In this document: positions 15,280-24,889 of the stretch, piece by piece | Layout of the letters: every line of letters starts with the position of its first letter | How positions within the stretch are numbered: the stretch's first letter is position 1 | Assembly: GCF_900106855.1 (NCBI RefSeq) | Contig: NZ_FNWI01000004.1 | Location: forward strand, 124,001-188,000 | Direction of reading: 5' to 3' | DNA: 64,000 nucleotides | Origin: Varibaculum massiliense | GTDB taxonomy: Bacteria > Actinomycetota > Actinomycetes > Actinomycetales > Actinomycetaceae | Translations under genes and position numbers: made by a program | Notes under the pieces: generated by a model | The model's input: the letters and a program-made list of their open reading frames with translations, nothing else | Database searches by the model: none | Told to the model about the DNA's origin: nothing

Positions 15280-16974
15280 TCACTGAGAAGGGTTTTGCGG
15301 TTCTAGCCTCCCGGAAAGTAACTGGCGAGCTTGCCCTGCCAAAACTACTGACCCGAAAATCACGATTCCCACCGCATCCGCAGGCAGCTCGCCCTCCTCA
15401 GTTAAAGCCACTGCCTGATCTACCGCGTCTAAAAGATTGGGAGCTGCGAATGTTTGTTCTTTCCCAAAGACTTCCCCGGCGATTTTCGCCAGTTCCACTG
15501 GCTCCATGGCGCGCTCGCCCTCCATCGGCAAGGTCACTACCGCATCCAGCAGGGGCTCCATTTCCGCGAGGATACCTTCCACATTTTTATCGCCCATCGC
15601 CGAGAAAACGCCAACTACTTTTTGGAATCCGAAAGCGTCCTCAATCCCGGATCGCAGTGCCGCCGCCCCCGCTGGGTTATGCGCCGCGTCCACGATAACC
15701 GTGGGTGAACCTCCCAGCACCTCTAGGCGACCGGGAGAACGCGCCGCATCTAGCCCGGTTTCCAGTACTTCCTCAGAAAGCACTTTACCCGCCCCCAGCG
15801 CCTCTACCGCGGCAATCGCTAGAGCTGCATTTACGGCTTGATGACGCCCAAAGAGCGGCAAGTAGAGATCTTGATAACTGGCAGCTGGGGTAGTCACAGT
15901 AAACATTTGTCCCCCGACCGCCATTTTCTGCTCACTAACCGTGAAATCTTCTCCGTAAAGGCGCAAAGTCGCATTTTTCTCCCGGCAAACTTCGCGAATA
16001 ACCTCTAGGGCTTCTACTTCTTGCGGCCCGCAAATAACGGTGGCACCAGGCAGAATAATCCCCGCTTTTTCTCCAGCGATTTTCGTGAGGGTATCCCCCA
16101 ACCATTTTTCGTGGTCAAAAGAAATCGGGCAGATAACCTGCACCGGAGACTCCAACACATTGGTGGAATCCCAACGTCCCCCCATCCCCACTTCGATTAC
16201 CCCCACGTCAATAGGGGCAGCCGCAAAAGCCTGGAAAGCTAAAGCGGTTAAATATTCAAAGAAGGAAAGACTACCTTGACCGGCTGCTTCGCCCTCTTTA
16301 TCGGCTAGGGCGATAATCGGTTCCACATCCCGGTTAGCTTGCAAGAACGCCTGGGGACTGATCGGTTCCCCATCAATCGATATCCGTTCCCGTACGCTAA
16401 CTAGGTGTGGGGAGGTGAAACGCCCTACCCGCATCCCCTGGGCGCTCAGCAAACTATCGGCAATCCGCGCAGTAGAAGTTTTTCCGTTGGTGCCGGCAAT
16501 ATGTAAACAGGGATAGGACAGTTGCGGATCCGAAAGATAATCGAGGGCGCGCTCAATCCGCGCCTTGGTCGGCGAGATGTTATGTTCCGGGCGCCGCTGC
16601 AAAATCCGGGCATAAACCTGGGCAACCTCAAAATCTGCCTGTAGGGCTTCATCGGAGGAAACCGGCGGAACTGCAGTTTCCGAAAATGCCGCTTCCGCGT
16701 CATCTTCCCCGGATTCGCCCTCCGAAATGATTTCGTTATCGGCAAGCTCCTCGGGCATAGCAATCCCGCCAGCCTGCAGAATTTCCCGCAAGCGTTGGGC
16801 ATCCTGGGGATGATCCGAAGCGTCGCTAATCGGCAACTCGATTTTTTCTTCCCTATCTGCCTCCACCAAATAAGGCAATAGTTCCGGATCGATCTGCCCG
16901 CGATTACCCCGCGCGCCCTTGACTATCTGTTCGTACGGATTAACCGCTGAATCTTGTCCATCTTGACTGTTCAC
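15280..16974 (-). CDS. folC: Folylpolyglutamate / dihydrofolate synthase
   Basis: FolC adds glutamate to folates and, in many bacteria, also makes dihydrofolate from dihydropteroate. Visible: substrate motif ISPTKARIERALDYL, the ATP-binding loop HIAGTNGKTSTARIAD, SPHLVSVRERISIDG, and the later VIDAAHNPAGAAAL. The catalytic part begins only near residue 120; the first 115 residues are an acidic, low-complexity extension (SEGESGEDDAEAAFSETA) that most FolC proteins lack. I chose the GTG at 16974, which has GGGGGG four bases upstream; an ATG at 16998, eight codons earlier, lacks a clear site. It follows ileS by a short gap, so the two are likely co-transcribed, the usual actinobacterial order. 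Confidence 0.92.
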   Translation of the reverse strand: MNSQDGQDSAVNPYEQIVKGARGNRGQIDPELLPYLVEADREEKIELPISDASDHPQDAQRLREILQAGGIAMPEELADNEIISEGESGEDDAEAAFSETAVPPVSSDEALQADFEVAQVYARILQRRPEHNISPTKARIERALDYLSDPQLSYPCLHIAGTNGKTSTARIADSLLSAQGMRVGRFTSPHLVSVRERISIDGEPISPQAFLQANRDVEPIIALADKEGEAAGQGSLSFFEYLTALAFQAFAAAPIDVGVIEVGMGGRWDSTNVLESPVQVICPISFDHEKWLGDTLTKIAGEKAGIILPGATVICGPQEVEALEVIREVCREKNATLRLYGEDFTVSEQKMAVGGQMFTVTTPAASYQDLYLPLFGRHQAVNAALAIAAVEALGAGKVLSEEVLETGLDAARSPGRLEVLGGSPTVIVDAAHNPAGAAALRSGIEDAFGFQKVVGVFSAMGDKNVEGILAEMEPLLDAVVTLPMEGERAMEPVELAKIAGEVFGKEQTFAAPNLLDAVDQAVALTEEGELPADAVGIVIFGSVVLAGQARQLLSGRLEPQNPSQ

Positions 16975-17003
16975 AAATCCCCCCTTTTGGGACGGCATAC
17001 TGC

Positions 17004-20000
17004 CTATACCGGATGCACCGCCGTGATGTTGATTTTCACCTCACCAGCGGCTGCGGCTTCTACCTTAAACGCGGTAGCCAACACTTCCCGGGCAATCATC
17101 TGGGAATGTTCTTGCACGCCGGCTACGCGCTCACGGGGAACTTCCAGAACCAGTTCAATACGGTCGGAAACGTGCAGATCTTGGGCTTTACGCTCATCTT
17201 GGATAGAACGTACCAAGTCGCGGGCATAGCCTTCCGCTTCCAGCTCGGGGGTGATCTCGGTATCGAGTACCACCACTGCCCCATCGCCCAAAACCGTGGC
17301 CACCTGCCCGGCTTCTACCTCTACCGTGGTAGACAACGAGAACTGCTCTCCGCTCAAGGTTACTGGCTCACCGGCAACTAACACCTCCGGGAAGACTACC
17401 GTTTCGCCTTCTTCCCGCCACTGACCGGTCTTTTGTGCCTTAAACAGCTGCGAGGTAGCTTTACGTACCTGCGGGTCAAAGGCTTTCGGGTTCAGCTTCA
17501 GTTGCCGCTGCAACTGCAAACCAGACTCGCTAGAAGCCTGCAACACCACCTGTTTTACGTTAACTTCTCCGGCAATCAAATCAGAGAAATCCGCCAGTTT
17601 TTGCGCATTATCATGCACAATCGTCAGCGACTTCAATGGTTGACGCACCCGCAAACTGTGGGTCTTGCGCAGCGAATGGGCAGCCGAAACTGCCTCCCGC
17701 ACCATATCCATAGCCGCCACTAACGCCGGGTCATCAACCGTGTTCGGAACCACCGGGTAGTCGCAAAGATGTACCGACTCTCCCCCGGTCAGTCCCCGCC
17801 AGATTTCCTCGGTCACTAGCGGAGCCAGCGGCGCCATCACTCGCATCAGTATCTCTAGGCAAGTGTAAAGCGTGTCGTAGGCGGCGGTTTCTTCTTCCCA
17901 GAAACGATCGCGGGAGGTACGCACATACCAGTTAGTCATCAAGTCCAGATGCTCACTAACCGCTTCGCAAGCGCCCGGAATATCGTAGCTGTCCAGTAGC
18001 TCCTTGACGTTTAGTGCGAGGTTACGGGTGCGAGCAAGCAGGTAACGATCCATAACTCCCAGCTGCTCGATGGCTTTAGGATCCGTTAAATCCAAGGCTT
18101 TTGCCTGGTAACCGGCACCTTTATTGCAAGAACCAGCGTAAAGAGCAAAGAAGTAATAAATGTTCCATAGCGGCAAAATCACGTGGCGAACCGTGTCACG
18201 AATCCCCTCGCCCTTTACCACCAGGTTTCCGCCCCGCACCACCGGGGAGGACATCAGGAACCAACGCATCGCATCCGAACCGTAGGTGTCGAAGACTTCG
18301 TTCACATCCGGGTAGTTGCGTAGCGATTTCGACATTTTACGACCATCATCGCCCAGCACAATCCCGTGGGAAACACAGGAAGTAAAGGCCGGGCGATCAA
18401 AGAGGGCGGTAGCCAGCACGTGCAGCAGGTAGAACCAACCGCGGGTTTGCCCGATATATTCCACGATGAAATCACCGGGATAATGATCCTCGAACCATTG
18501 CTGATTTTCGAAGGGGTAATGCACCTGCGCATAAGGCATCGACCCCGAATCGAACCAGCAGTCTAATACGTCAGGAATCCTGCGCATCATCGATTTACCG
18601 GTGGGATCATCCGGGTTAGGACGCACCAAAGTGTCAATAAATGGCCGGTGCAGATCTTTAACTTCCACCCCGAAATCTGCTTCTAGTTCCGCCAGAGAAC
18701 CGTAAACATCTACGCGCGGATAGTTGGGGTCATCTGATTTCCACACCGGGATGGGGCTACCCCAGAAACGGTTACGCGAAATTGACCAGTCGCGGGCGCC
18801 TTCTAGCCATTTACCGAACTGTCCATCCTTAATATGCTCGGGCACCCAGCTGATCTGTTGATTTAGTTCCACCATCCGTTCCCGGAAGTCCGTAACTTTC
18901 ACAAACCAAGAGGAAACCGGTTTATAGATCAACGGCTTGCGGCAACGCCAACAGTGCGGATAGGAGTGTACATACGACTGCTGACGCACCAGCACTGCCC
19001 GTTTTTCTTTCGGGGTGCGCGCCAAGGGACCCTGGTCGTCCTCGTTCCCCAGGCGGAAGTCCCGAATAATCTGTTTGTTCGCATCGAAAATCTGTACACC
19101 CTGGTAGTCGGGAACCTCCGCGGTGAATAATCCGGCGTCATCTACCGGGGTAACCGCGTTAATCCCATTGGCGGTTAGCAGGATCATATCGTCCTCGCCG
19201 TAGGGAGCCTGGTGTACCAGCCCGGTACCATCAGTGGTGGTTACGAAATCCGCAGCCAGTACGTGATAGGCCTTAGCTCCGGGAGTTTCTCCCTCACCCA
19301 GCTGGTTCTTGTAGTAGTCAAAAATCGGCTCATAGGAGCGCCCTACCAACTCTGATCCGGGGTATTCTGCCACGATGCTCGGATCTTCGCCCAGTTCCTT
19401 CGCGTAGGCAGGCAGCAGGTCACGCGCGATAATAACTTTTTCCCCGGCAACCGGCGACTCTAAATCCGAGTCTACCTGCACAGTTACATAAGTAATTTCC
19501 GGGCCAACCGCGATTGCCAGGTTAGAGGGCAGCGTCCAGGGGGTGGTGGTCCATACCAACGCCAGTTCCCCGGTTTCCAGCCGCAGCCCCACAGTCACGG
19601 TATTGTCTTGACGATCCTGATAAATATCGTCATCCATTTTCAATTCATGGTTAGACAGCGGAGTCTGGTCGTTCCAGCAATAGGGCAATACCCGAAAACC
19701 TTCATAGGCGAGCCCCTTGTCGTAGAGCTGCTTAAACGCCCAAATCACCGACTCCATATAGCTGACGTCAAGCGTCTTATAGTCGTTATCAAAATCTACC
19801 CAACGTGCCTGGCGGGTAACGTATTCTTCCCACTCTTTGGTGTAACGCAGCACCGATTCCCGGCAGGTCTGGTTAAATTTTTCAATCCCGATACCGCCCG
19901 GGCCTTCGATTTCGGATTTATCTTCAATGTTGAGAATCCGTTCAGCCTCTAGCTCTGCGGGCAGCCCGTGAGTATCCCAACCGAAACGCCGCTCTACCCG

Positions 20001-20264
20001 ATGCCCTTGCATGGTTTGGTAGCGTCCCACCACGTCCTTTACATAACCGGTCAGCAAATGCCCATAGTGGGGCAGGCCGTTGGCAAAAGGAGGTCCGTCA
20101 TAAAAGACAAATTCGTTAGCGCCCGCGTCTCCGGCCTCTCTTTGGGCAATCGACTTGCGGAAAGTGTCGTTCTGCTTCCAATATTTCAGGGTCTCTTCCT
20201 CTAGCTGGGGAAAAGACGGATTGGCGGAAACATCGCCATCTTTGTGCCGCGGATAGTAGCCCAC
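17004..20264 (-). CDS. ileS: Isoleucyl-tRNA synthetase
   Basis: This class I synthetase charges tRNA-Ile. The HIGH-type motif is [16 protein letters not shown], the KMSKS motif is [13 protein letters not shown], the CP1 editing domain contains [12 protein letters not shown] and [14 protein letters not shown], and a tryptophan-rich signature [10 protein letters not shown] follows the first motif. At 1086 residues it belongs to the longer (eukaryote-like, type 2) IleRS group common in actinobacteria. I chose the GTG at 20264 because GTGAGG sits seven bases upstream and the N-terminus ([20 protein letters not shown]) then matches the family; a GTG at 20276 is also open. The gene is preceded by a T-box leader, so expression should rise when tRNA-Ile is uncharged. 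Confidence 0.96.
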   Translation of the reverse strand: MGYYPRHKDGDVSANPSFPQLEEETLKYWKQNDTFRKSIAQREAGDAGANEFVFYDGPPFANGLPHYGHLLTGYVKDVVGRYQTMQGHRVERRFGWDTHGLPAELEAERILNIEDKSEIEGPGGIGIEKFNQTCRESVLRYTKEWEEYVTRQARWVDFDNDYKTLDVSYMESVIWAFKQLYDKGLAYEGFRVLPYCWNDQTPLSNHELKMDDDIYQDRQDNTVTVGLRLETGELALVWTTTPWTLPSNLAIAVGPEITYVTVQVDSDLESPVAGEKVIIARDLLPAYAKELGEDPSIVAEYPGSELVGRSYEPIFDYYKNQLGEGETPGAKAYHVLAADFVTTTDGTGLVHQAPYGEDDMILLTANGINAVTPVDDAGLFTAEVPDYQGVQIFDANKQIIRDFRLGNEDDQGPLARTPKEKRAVLVRQQSYVHSYPHCWRCRKPLIYKPVSSWFVKVTDFRERMVELNQQISWVPEHIKDGQFGKWLEGARDWSISRNRFWGSPIPVWKSDDPNYPRVDVYGSLAELEADFGVEVKDLHRPFIDTLVRPNPDDPTGKSMMRRIPDVLDCWFDSGSMPYAQVHYPFENQQWFEDHYPGDFIVEYIGQTRGWFYLLHVLATALFDRPAFTSCVSHGIVLGDDGRKMSKSLRNYPDVNEVFDTYGSDAMRWFLMSSPVVRGGNLVVKGEGIRDTVRHVILPLWNIYYFFALYAGSCNKGAGYQAKALDLTDPKAIEQLGVMDRYLLARTRNLALNVKELLDSYDIPGACEAVSEHLDLMTNWYVRTSRDRFWEEETAAYDTLYTCLEILMRVMAPLAPLVTEEIWRGLTGGESVHLCDYPVVPNTVDDPALVAAMDMVREAVSAAHSLRKTHSLRVRQPLKSLTIVHDNAQKLADFSDLIAGEVNVKQVVLQASSESGLQLQRQLKLNPKAFDPQVRKATSQLFKAQKTGQWREEGETVVFPEVLVAGEPVTLSGEQFSLSTTVEVEAGQVATVLGDGAVVVLDTEITPELEAEGYARDLVRSIQDERKAQDLHVSDRIELVLEVPRERVAGVQEHSQMIAREVLATAFKVEAAAAGEVKINITAVHPV

Positions 20265-20475
20265 GTTTAACCTCACCTATTTCGAGCCATTAATGCCAGT
20301 GCCGGGACGTAGGCTTTACAGCCCCGCGGTACCACCCCGCTTCACCCAAAACTTGGGCCTCATTAACTGCTGTTACGGGCTTACCCGTCTGGTTCTACTG
20401 CCTGCTTTAGAGGGTTCTTCCAGAGGCTCCTCGGTGATAGCCGGATCAACGCCACTTCCCAACAGCATAGCCGGT
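20265..20475 (-). promoter_or_regulatory. T-box riboswitch of ileS
   Basis: On the minus strand the leader contains the conserved T-box core GGGTGGTACCGCGG (20324-20337), whose UGGU bulge (20334-20331) pairs with the ACCA end of uncharged tRNA. About 100 nt upstream, the loop CTATCACCGAGGAG carries an AUC triplet (20438-20436), the isoleucine specifier. The stem I region before it is short, as in actinobacterial ileS T-boxes. No hairpin plus T-run separates the T-box from the ileS start, so control of translation by hiding the GAGG ribosome-binding site is more likely than transcription termination. Confidence 0.9.
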
Positions 20476-20549
20476 TTAGTTATTTCTTTAAATTTTGTCC
20501 GCGTTAAGATAAGCACAGTTGGTAAAAATCACTTTCTTCAGGAGGATGC

Positions 20550-21368
20550 ATGGTCAAGTTAGGGGTTATCGGGGTAGGTTCCATGGGGGGCGCGATTGTG
20601 CGCGGTCTGCTTTCGTCCGGACAACTGCAGGCAGAAGAGATTTTGGCGTTCAACCGTACCCGGGAGCGGATGCGCGCCCTCGAGGAGGAGTTTGCTCTCC
20701 CTGTAGCCCCGGATGCCGCCGCTGTCGCTAGGCAAGCGAAATACCTGCTGCTAGGGGTAAAACCCTATATGATTGCTCCTTTGCTTGATGACTTAGGAGA
20801 CGCCCTCGCGGCGAAACCAGTAGTGATTTCGGTGGCTGCCGGAAAACCCCTTGCGGATATTGAAGCGCATTTACCGGCACAAACCCCCCTAGTGCGGGTA
20901 ATGCCCAATGTGAATGCCCAAATCAACCAGTCCATGTCCGGGATTGCTGCCAACCAATACGTTAGTGAAGAAGCCCTCGCCGAGGTGCGCGCCATGTTTG
21001 ATGCCATCGGGAAAACTGCGCTGGTTCCGGAAGATCATTTCGCCGCCTTTGCCGCGCTTGCCGGCTGCTCCCCGGCCTGGATTTACCGTTTCATTGACGC
21101 CCTGGCACAGGCGGGGGTAGCCCACGGCTTTAAGAAAGAGGAAGCTACCCAGGTAGTTGCGCAGGCAGTAGCGGGTTCGGCGCTAAACGTCCTCGAAAAT
21201 CTGCCTCAAGGGTTAAACCCCCAGGCGTTAGTGGATCAGGTTTGCTCCCCCGCCGGCACCACCGTGGCCGGTCTATTAGCTATGGAAGATGCTGGTTTTT
21301 CGGCGGCTGCACGCGCGGCCGTCAACGCTGCGGTCGCCCGAGACAATGCTCTATCCGCCTCCAAATAA
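20550..21368 (+). CDS. proC: Pyrroline-5-carboxylate reductase
   Basis: ProC makes proline from 1-pyrroline-5-carboxylate with NAD(P)H in the cytoplasm. The N-terminal nucleotide-binding motif is LGVIGVGSMGGAIVRGLL; later come VRVMPNVNAQINQSMSGIAA, ALAGCSPAWIYRFIDALAQA and the C-terminal signature VDQVCSPAGTTVAGLLAMED, all diagnostic. Length (272) is normal. The ATG has AGGAGG five bases upstream. It is divergent from ileS, with the T-box leader in the shared gap, and is followed by a small YciI-like gene. Confidence 0.96.
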   Translation: MVKLGVIGVGSMGGAIVRGLLSSGQLQAEEILAFNRTRERMRALEEEFALPVAPDAAAVARQAKYLLLGVKPYMIAPLLDDLGDALAAKPVVISVAAGKPLADIEAHLPAQTPLVRVMPNVNAQINQSMSGIAANQYVSEEALAEVRAMFDAIGKTALVPEDHFAAFAALAGCSPAWIYRFIDALAQAGVAHGFKKEEATQVVAQAVAGSALNVLENLPQGLNPQALVDQVCSPAGTTVAGLLAMEDAGFSAAARAAVNAAVARDNALSASK

Positions 21369-21460
21369 TGCCGGTTTTTCGGGGCAGGCTGGGTTAGGAT
21401 GAAGATAGTTGACGCTCGCCTAAAGCAGCGCAGCTGCCAAAGCGAAAACGGGAGGTAAAG

Positions 21461-21787
21461 ATGGCTACTGAAGGACACGAAGACAATCAAGGTATGTGTC
21501 TGTACATAGTTCTCTACGACTATGATCCCGAGCTGCTGGAGCTCAAAAAGCAGTTTCACGATGAGCATCGCGCCTTTATGCATCGTCTAAACAGCTTGGG
21601 AATCGTGCTTTCTAGTGGTCGCACCGCCACCGCTGACCAACGGGGATCTTTAACCATTATGCTTGCTCGTGACGCCCAAGAGGCCAAGCGGATCCTCAAC
21701 GACGACCCTTATGCTAAAGCCGGAATCGTTAAATCCATGACTGTGCGGGACTGGTCGCCAGCTGTAGGCACTTTCGCCGACTGTTAG
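21461..21787 (+). CDS. YciI-family protein
   Basis: The 108-residue protein has the ferredoxin-like YciI/YCII-domain pattern: HDEHRAFMHRLNSLGIVLSS with the conserved His, GRTATADQRGSLTIML, and DDPYAKAGIVKSMTVRDWSP. The conserved His-Asp pair suggests a small-molecule enzyme, but no reaction is settled for most members. An upstream GGGAGGT sequence precedes the ATG at 21461. It lies between proC and a transporter gene; the link to either is unknown. Confidence 0.8.
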   Translation: MATEGHEDNQGMCLYIVLYDYDPELLELKKQFHDEHRAFMHRLNSLGIVLSSGRTATADQRGSLTIMLARDAQEAKRILNDDPYAKAGIVKSMTVRDWSPAVGTFADC

Positions 21788-21789
21788 AG

Positions 21790-21870
21790 ACCTGGATATT
21801 GCGTTTTCCGACTATCAAAGCGCGCCTAACCCGTCCGAGACGGTTTAGACCAGTTACGATCTATCCAGGT
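21790..21870 (+). promoter_or_regulatory. Candidate structured leader upstream of transporter gene
   Basis: The 95-bp gap between the YciI and transporter genes contains a closing inverted repeat, ACCTGGATA (21790-21798) with TATCCAGGT (21862-21870), enclosing a small hairpin AACCCGTC-CGA-GACGGTTT. The right arm ends 11 bases before the GTG start at 21882 and contains AGGT, which could act as the ribosome-binding site. It may be a cis-regulatory RNA or an operator; I cannot match it to a known class. Confidence 0.3.
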
Positions 21871-21881
21871 ATCTTGGTTTA

Positions 21882-22850
21882 GTGAGCGGAAAACAACGAT
21901 TACGCAGTCTTTTAGATCCCTTTATCCTTTCCATCCTGGTGATTTTGGTATTAGGGATACTAATTCCGGTACCCGCAGTGGTAGTCAGTACCCTGGGATA
22001 TTTAGGGAACGCCCTAATCGTGTTGTTGTTTTTTCTTTACGGGGCGCGGCTTTCTACTAAAGAAATCTGGGAAGGGTTAAAGAACTGGCGTTTGCAAGGG
22101 GCAGTTGCCCTTTCCACCTTCGTACTTTTCCCGCTGCTAGGGATGGCTATGCATCCAGTAGATTTAAAGCTGCTGGGACCAGTTTTTGCCCTGGGAACCC
22201 TCTATTTAACTTTGCTGCCTTCTACGGTGCAGTCTTCGGTAACTTTTACTTCTATTGCCGGAGGGAACATCGCGGGCGCGGTTTGCTCGGCTACGATCTC
22301 TAATATCGCCGGAATTATTCTCACCCCTGCCCTGGTGTTTGTGGTCATGGGCAGAGCCAGCGGATTTGAGGCTTACCGGGTAGTAAATGTGCTGTTGCAA
22401 CTGTTACTTCCCTTTGTTTTAGGGCAGCTTTTTCACCGTTTTATCGGTAAGTGGTTAAATGCGCATCGCGCGCTTACCAAAGCCACCGATAACGGCACTA
22501 TTTTGGCGATTGTCGCCTCTTCAGTTTGTGGGGCGACTGCCGGTGGCCTTTGGCAAAAAATCTCGGCGCCACAAGTGGGATTACTGCTGTTGCAATGCAT
22601 GATCGTATTGGCAATCATGCTTACCCTCACCTGGAATTTGGGTCGCTGGATATCCTTAAACCGCCGTGACCGGATTGTGCTGCTGATGTGCGGATCGAAA
22701 AAGTCCCTGGCTACTGGCTTGCCGATGGCCGCCATTATTTTTCCGACCGCTACGGTAGCGGCAGTAACTATCCCAGTGATTGTGTTTCACCAATTCCAGT
22801 TACTGGTTTGTGCAGTTTTGGCGCGCCGCCTAGCCATGCACCCGGAGTAA
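21882..22850 (+). CDS. Bile acid:sodium symporter-family (SBF-like) transporter
   Basis: An integral membrane protein of 322 residues with about ten hydrophobic segments. The segments around LVLGILIPVPAVVVSTLGYL, LFFLYGARLSTKEIWEGLKN and SSVTFTSIAGGNIAGAVCSA, and the later CGSKKSLATGLPMAAIIFP, match the SBF-like (YfeH/PF13593) branch of the BASS superfamily. Family members move organic acids, bile acids or similar anions with Na+; the substrate here is unknown. The GTG start at 21882 has only a weak upstream site. A structured sequence precedes it, and it converges on aspS with a shared hairpin downstream. Confidence 0.88.
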   Translation: MSGKQRLRSLLDPFILSILVILVLGILIPVPAVVVSTLGYLGNALIVLLFFLYGARLSTKEIWEGLKNWRLQGAVALSTFVLFPLLGMAMHPVDLKLLGPVFALGTLYLTLLPSTVQSSVTFTSIAGGNIAGAVCSATISNIAGIILTPALVFVVMGRASGFEAYRVVNVLLQLLLPFVLGQLFHRFIGKWLNAHRALTKATDNGTILAIVASSVCGATAGGLWQKISAPQVGLLLLQCMIVLAIMLTLTWNLGRWISLNRRDRIVLLMCGSKKSLATGLPMAAIIFPTATVAAVTIPVIVFHQFQLLVCAVLARRLAMHPE

Positions 22851-22882
22851 TAGAACAAGTAGCATAAGGATGACAAAAACCA

Positions 22883-22920
22883 AACCGCCCCTGCCAGGTC
22901 TGAGCCTGGTGAGGGCGGTT
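22883..22920. terminator. Bidirectional hairpin terminator between transporter gene and aspS
   Basis: A two-part stem, AACCGCCC...GGGCGGTT outside and CCAGG/CCTGG inside, lies between the convergent genes. On the minus strand, after aspS, it is followed by TTTGGTTTTTG; on the plus strand the following sequence is less T-rich (GGTTTTTA after a short spacer). Confidence 0.8.
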
Positions 22921-22938
22921 CGAAGGTTTTTAGCGAGG

Positions 22939-24723
22939 TTAGTCTTCTTCGTCCTCTGGCACGAAGTCGACCCCACTTTCTTTACGCTGCTCGGGCGTAA
23001 TCGGTGCCGGAGCATCGGTTAGCGGATCGTAGCCGCCCCCGGATTTGGGGAAAGCAATCACGTCGCGGATCGAATCCGCATGGGTCATCAAAGATACGAT
23101 TCGATCCCAACCGAAAGCAATCCCGCCGTGCGGAGGCGCGCCATACTTGAAGGCGTTCAGTAAGAACCCAAATTTTTCTTGGGCTTCTTCCGGCGACAAA
23201 CCCATCACCTTAAAAATACGTTCTTGCACGTCACGGCGGTGGATACGGATGGAGCCGCCTCCGATTTCGTTACCGTTAAGCACAATATCGTAAGCGTAGG
23301 CCAGGGCATTGCCCGGGTCGTCCTCGAAATGGTCAAGCCATTCCGGTTTAGGAGAAGTAAAGGCGTGGTGTACTGCCGTCCAGGCAGAAGCTCCCAGTGC
23401 CACGTCCCCTTCCGCTTTGGCGGCCGCTGAAGGCTTAAACAAGGGAGCGTCAACCACCCATACGAACTTCCATTCGTTCGGGTCTAGCAGGTTGCAGCGG
23501 GCACCGATTTCTAGGCGAGCGGCCCCTAGCAGGGCGCGGGCTTCATCGATCTTGCCGGCACCAAAGAAAATACAGTCCCCCGCTTTAGCGCCGGTCGCCG
23601 CAGCTAGTCCCTCCCGTTCGCTGTCAGTCAGGTTCTTGGCTACCGGTCCCGAAAGAGTACCGTCCTCTTCTACCTTTACGTAGGCCAGCCCTTTTCCACC
23701 GCGCGAACGCGCCCAATCTTGCCATTTGTCAAAAGTCCGCCGCGGCTGAGAGGCACCTCCGGGCATCACGACTGCGCCCACATAGTCAGCATTGGCGAAC
23801 ACCCTAAAGGGAGTGTCTTTAAAGTATTCAGTCAGGTCAGTAAGTTCTAGACCAAAACGTAAATCTGGTTTGTCCGTTCCGAAACGCGCCATCGCATCGG
23901 CGTAGGTTATATGGGGAATCGGGGTTTCGATATGGACATCAATCAGCTTGAAGATGTTGGTCAGCACCTGTTCGGCTACCTCGATAACGTCCTCTTGCCG
24001 TACGAAACTCATCTCTACATCCAGCTGAGTGAACTCTGGCTGGCGGTCAGCACGGAAGTCCTCGTCCCGGTAGCAGCGCGCAATCTGGTAGTAGCGTTCC
24101 ATCCCCGCCACCATCAACAGCTGTTTAAATAACTGCGGAGACTGCGGCAGGGCATACCAAGACCCCGGGGCTAGCCGCGCCGGTACCAAGAAGTCCCGCG
24201 CGCCCTCGGGAGTAGAGCGGGTCAGAGTCGGAGTTTCGATCTCTACGAAGCCCAGAGAATCTAAAGTATCGCGCGTGACTTTAGAGACCTTGGAGCGCAG
24301 ACGCAAACGGTTTTGCATCTCCGGGCGGCGCAAATCCAGGTAGCGGTATTTCAAACGCGCATCCTCACCAACTTTTCCGGAATCCTCCGCATGGACGGAA
24401 ACCTGGAAAGGTAGGGCGGCTGCCGGGTTCAGTACCTCTACCTCATCGGCGTAAACCTCGATTTCGCCGGTCGGCAGTTCCGGATTCTCGTTACCCTCCG
24501 GGCGGGGATGTACCTTGCCTTTAATACGTAGAACAAATTCGCTGCGCAGCTCATGAGCGATTTTTTCGTCATGGATAACTACCTGAGCCACTCCGGAGGC
24601 ATCCCGCAAATCAATGAAGCAGACTCCCCCATGATCACGGCGGCGATCTAACCAACCCGCTAGTTCTACTGTTTGTCCCACCAAGTCGCGGTTTAAAGTT
24701 CCCGCGTCATGCGTTCTGAGCAA
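22939..24723 (-). CDS. aspS: Aspartyl-tRNA synthetase (bacterial type)
   Basis: A class IIb synthetase of 594 residues with an N-terminal OB-fold ([34 protein letters not shown]), motif 2 ([20 protein letters not shown]), the bacterial GAD insertion domain in the middle, and motif 3 ([17 protein letters not shown]). It is probably non-discriminating or not depending on whether GatCAB is present, which cannot be judged here. The start is a TTG with AAAGGA six bases upstream, and the N-terminus (LRTHDAGTL) agrees with actinobacterial AspRS. It is divergent from the DEAD-box helicase gene. Confidence 0.96.
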   Translation of the reverse strand: MLRTHDAGTLNRDLVGQTVELAGWLDRRRDHGGVCFIDLRDASGVAQVVIHDEKIAHELRSEFVLRIKGKVHPRPEGNENPELPTGEIEVYADEVEVLNPAAALPFQVSVHAEDSGKVGEDARLKYRYLDLRRPEMQNRLRLRSKVSKVTRDTLDSLGFVEIETPTLTRSTPEGARDFLVPARLAPGSWYALPQSPQLFKQLLMVAGMERYYQIARCYRDEDFRADRQPEFTQLDVEMSFVRQEDVIEVAEQVLTNIFKLIDVHIETPIPHITYADAMARFGTDKPDLRFGLELTDLTEYFKDTPFRVFANADYVGAVVMPGGASQPRRTFDKWQDWARSRGGKGLAYVKVEEDGTLSGPVAKNLTDSEREGLAAATGAKAGDCIFFGAGKIDEARALLGAARLEIGARCNLLDPNEWKFVWVVDAPLFKPSAAAKAEGDVALGASAWTAVHHAFTSPKPEWLDHFEDDPGNALAYAYDIVLNGNEIGGGSIRIHRRDVQERIFKVMGLSPEEAQEKFGFLLNAFKYGAPPHGGIAFGWDRIVSLMTHADSIRDVIAFPKSGGGYDPLTDAPAPITPEQRKESGVDFVPEDEED

Positions 24724-24889
24724 TGCTGTTCCTTTCCTAATCTAACTGTTAATAGTCTAGCGCCCCCGAGAATCGCTGGCATTTTCCGCTGGTCTTGGTG
24801 TCGCAATTCACTGGCTGGCATTTGCTAACTTTGCTGCTACCTCCGGTAACGTTAAAGCGAATAGTTATTAAGCAGACAGGCAAAAATAA

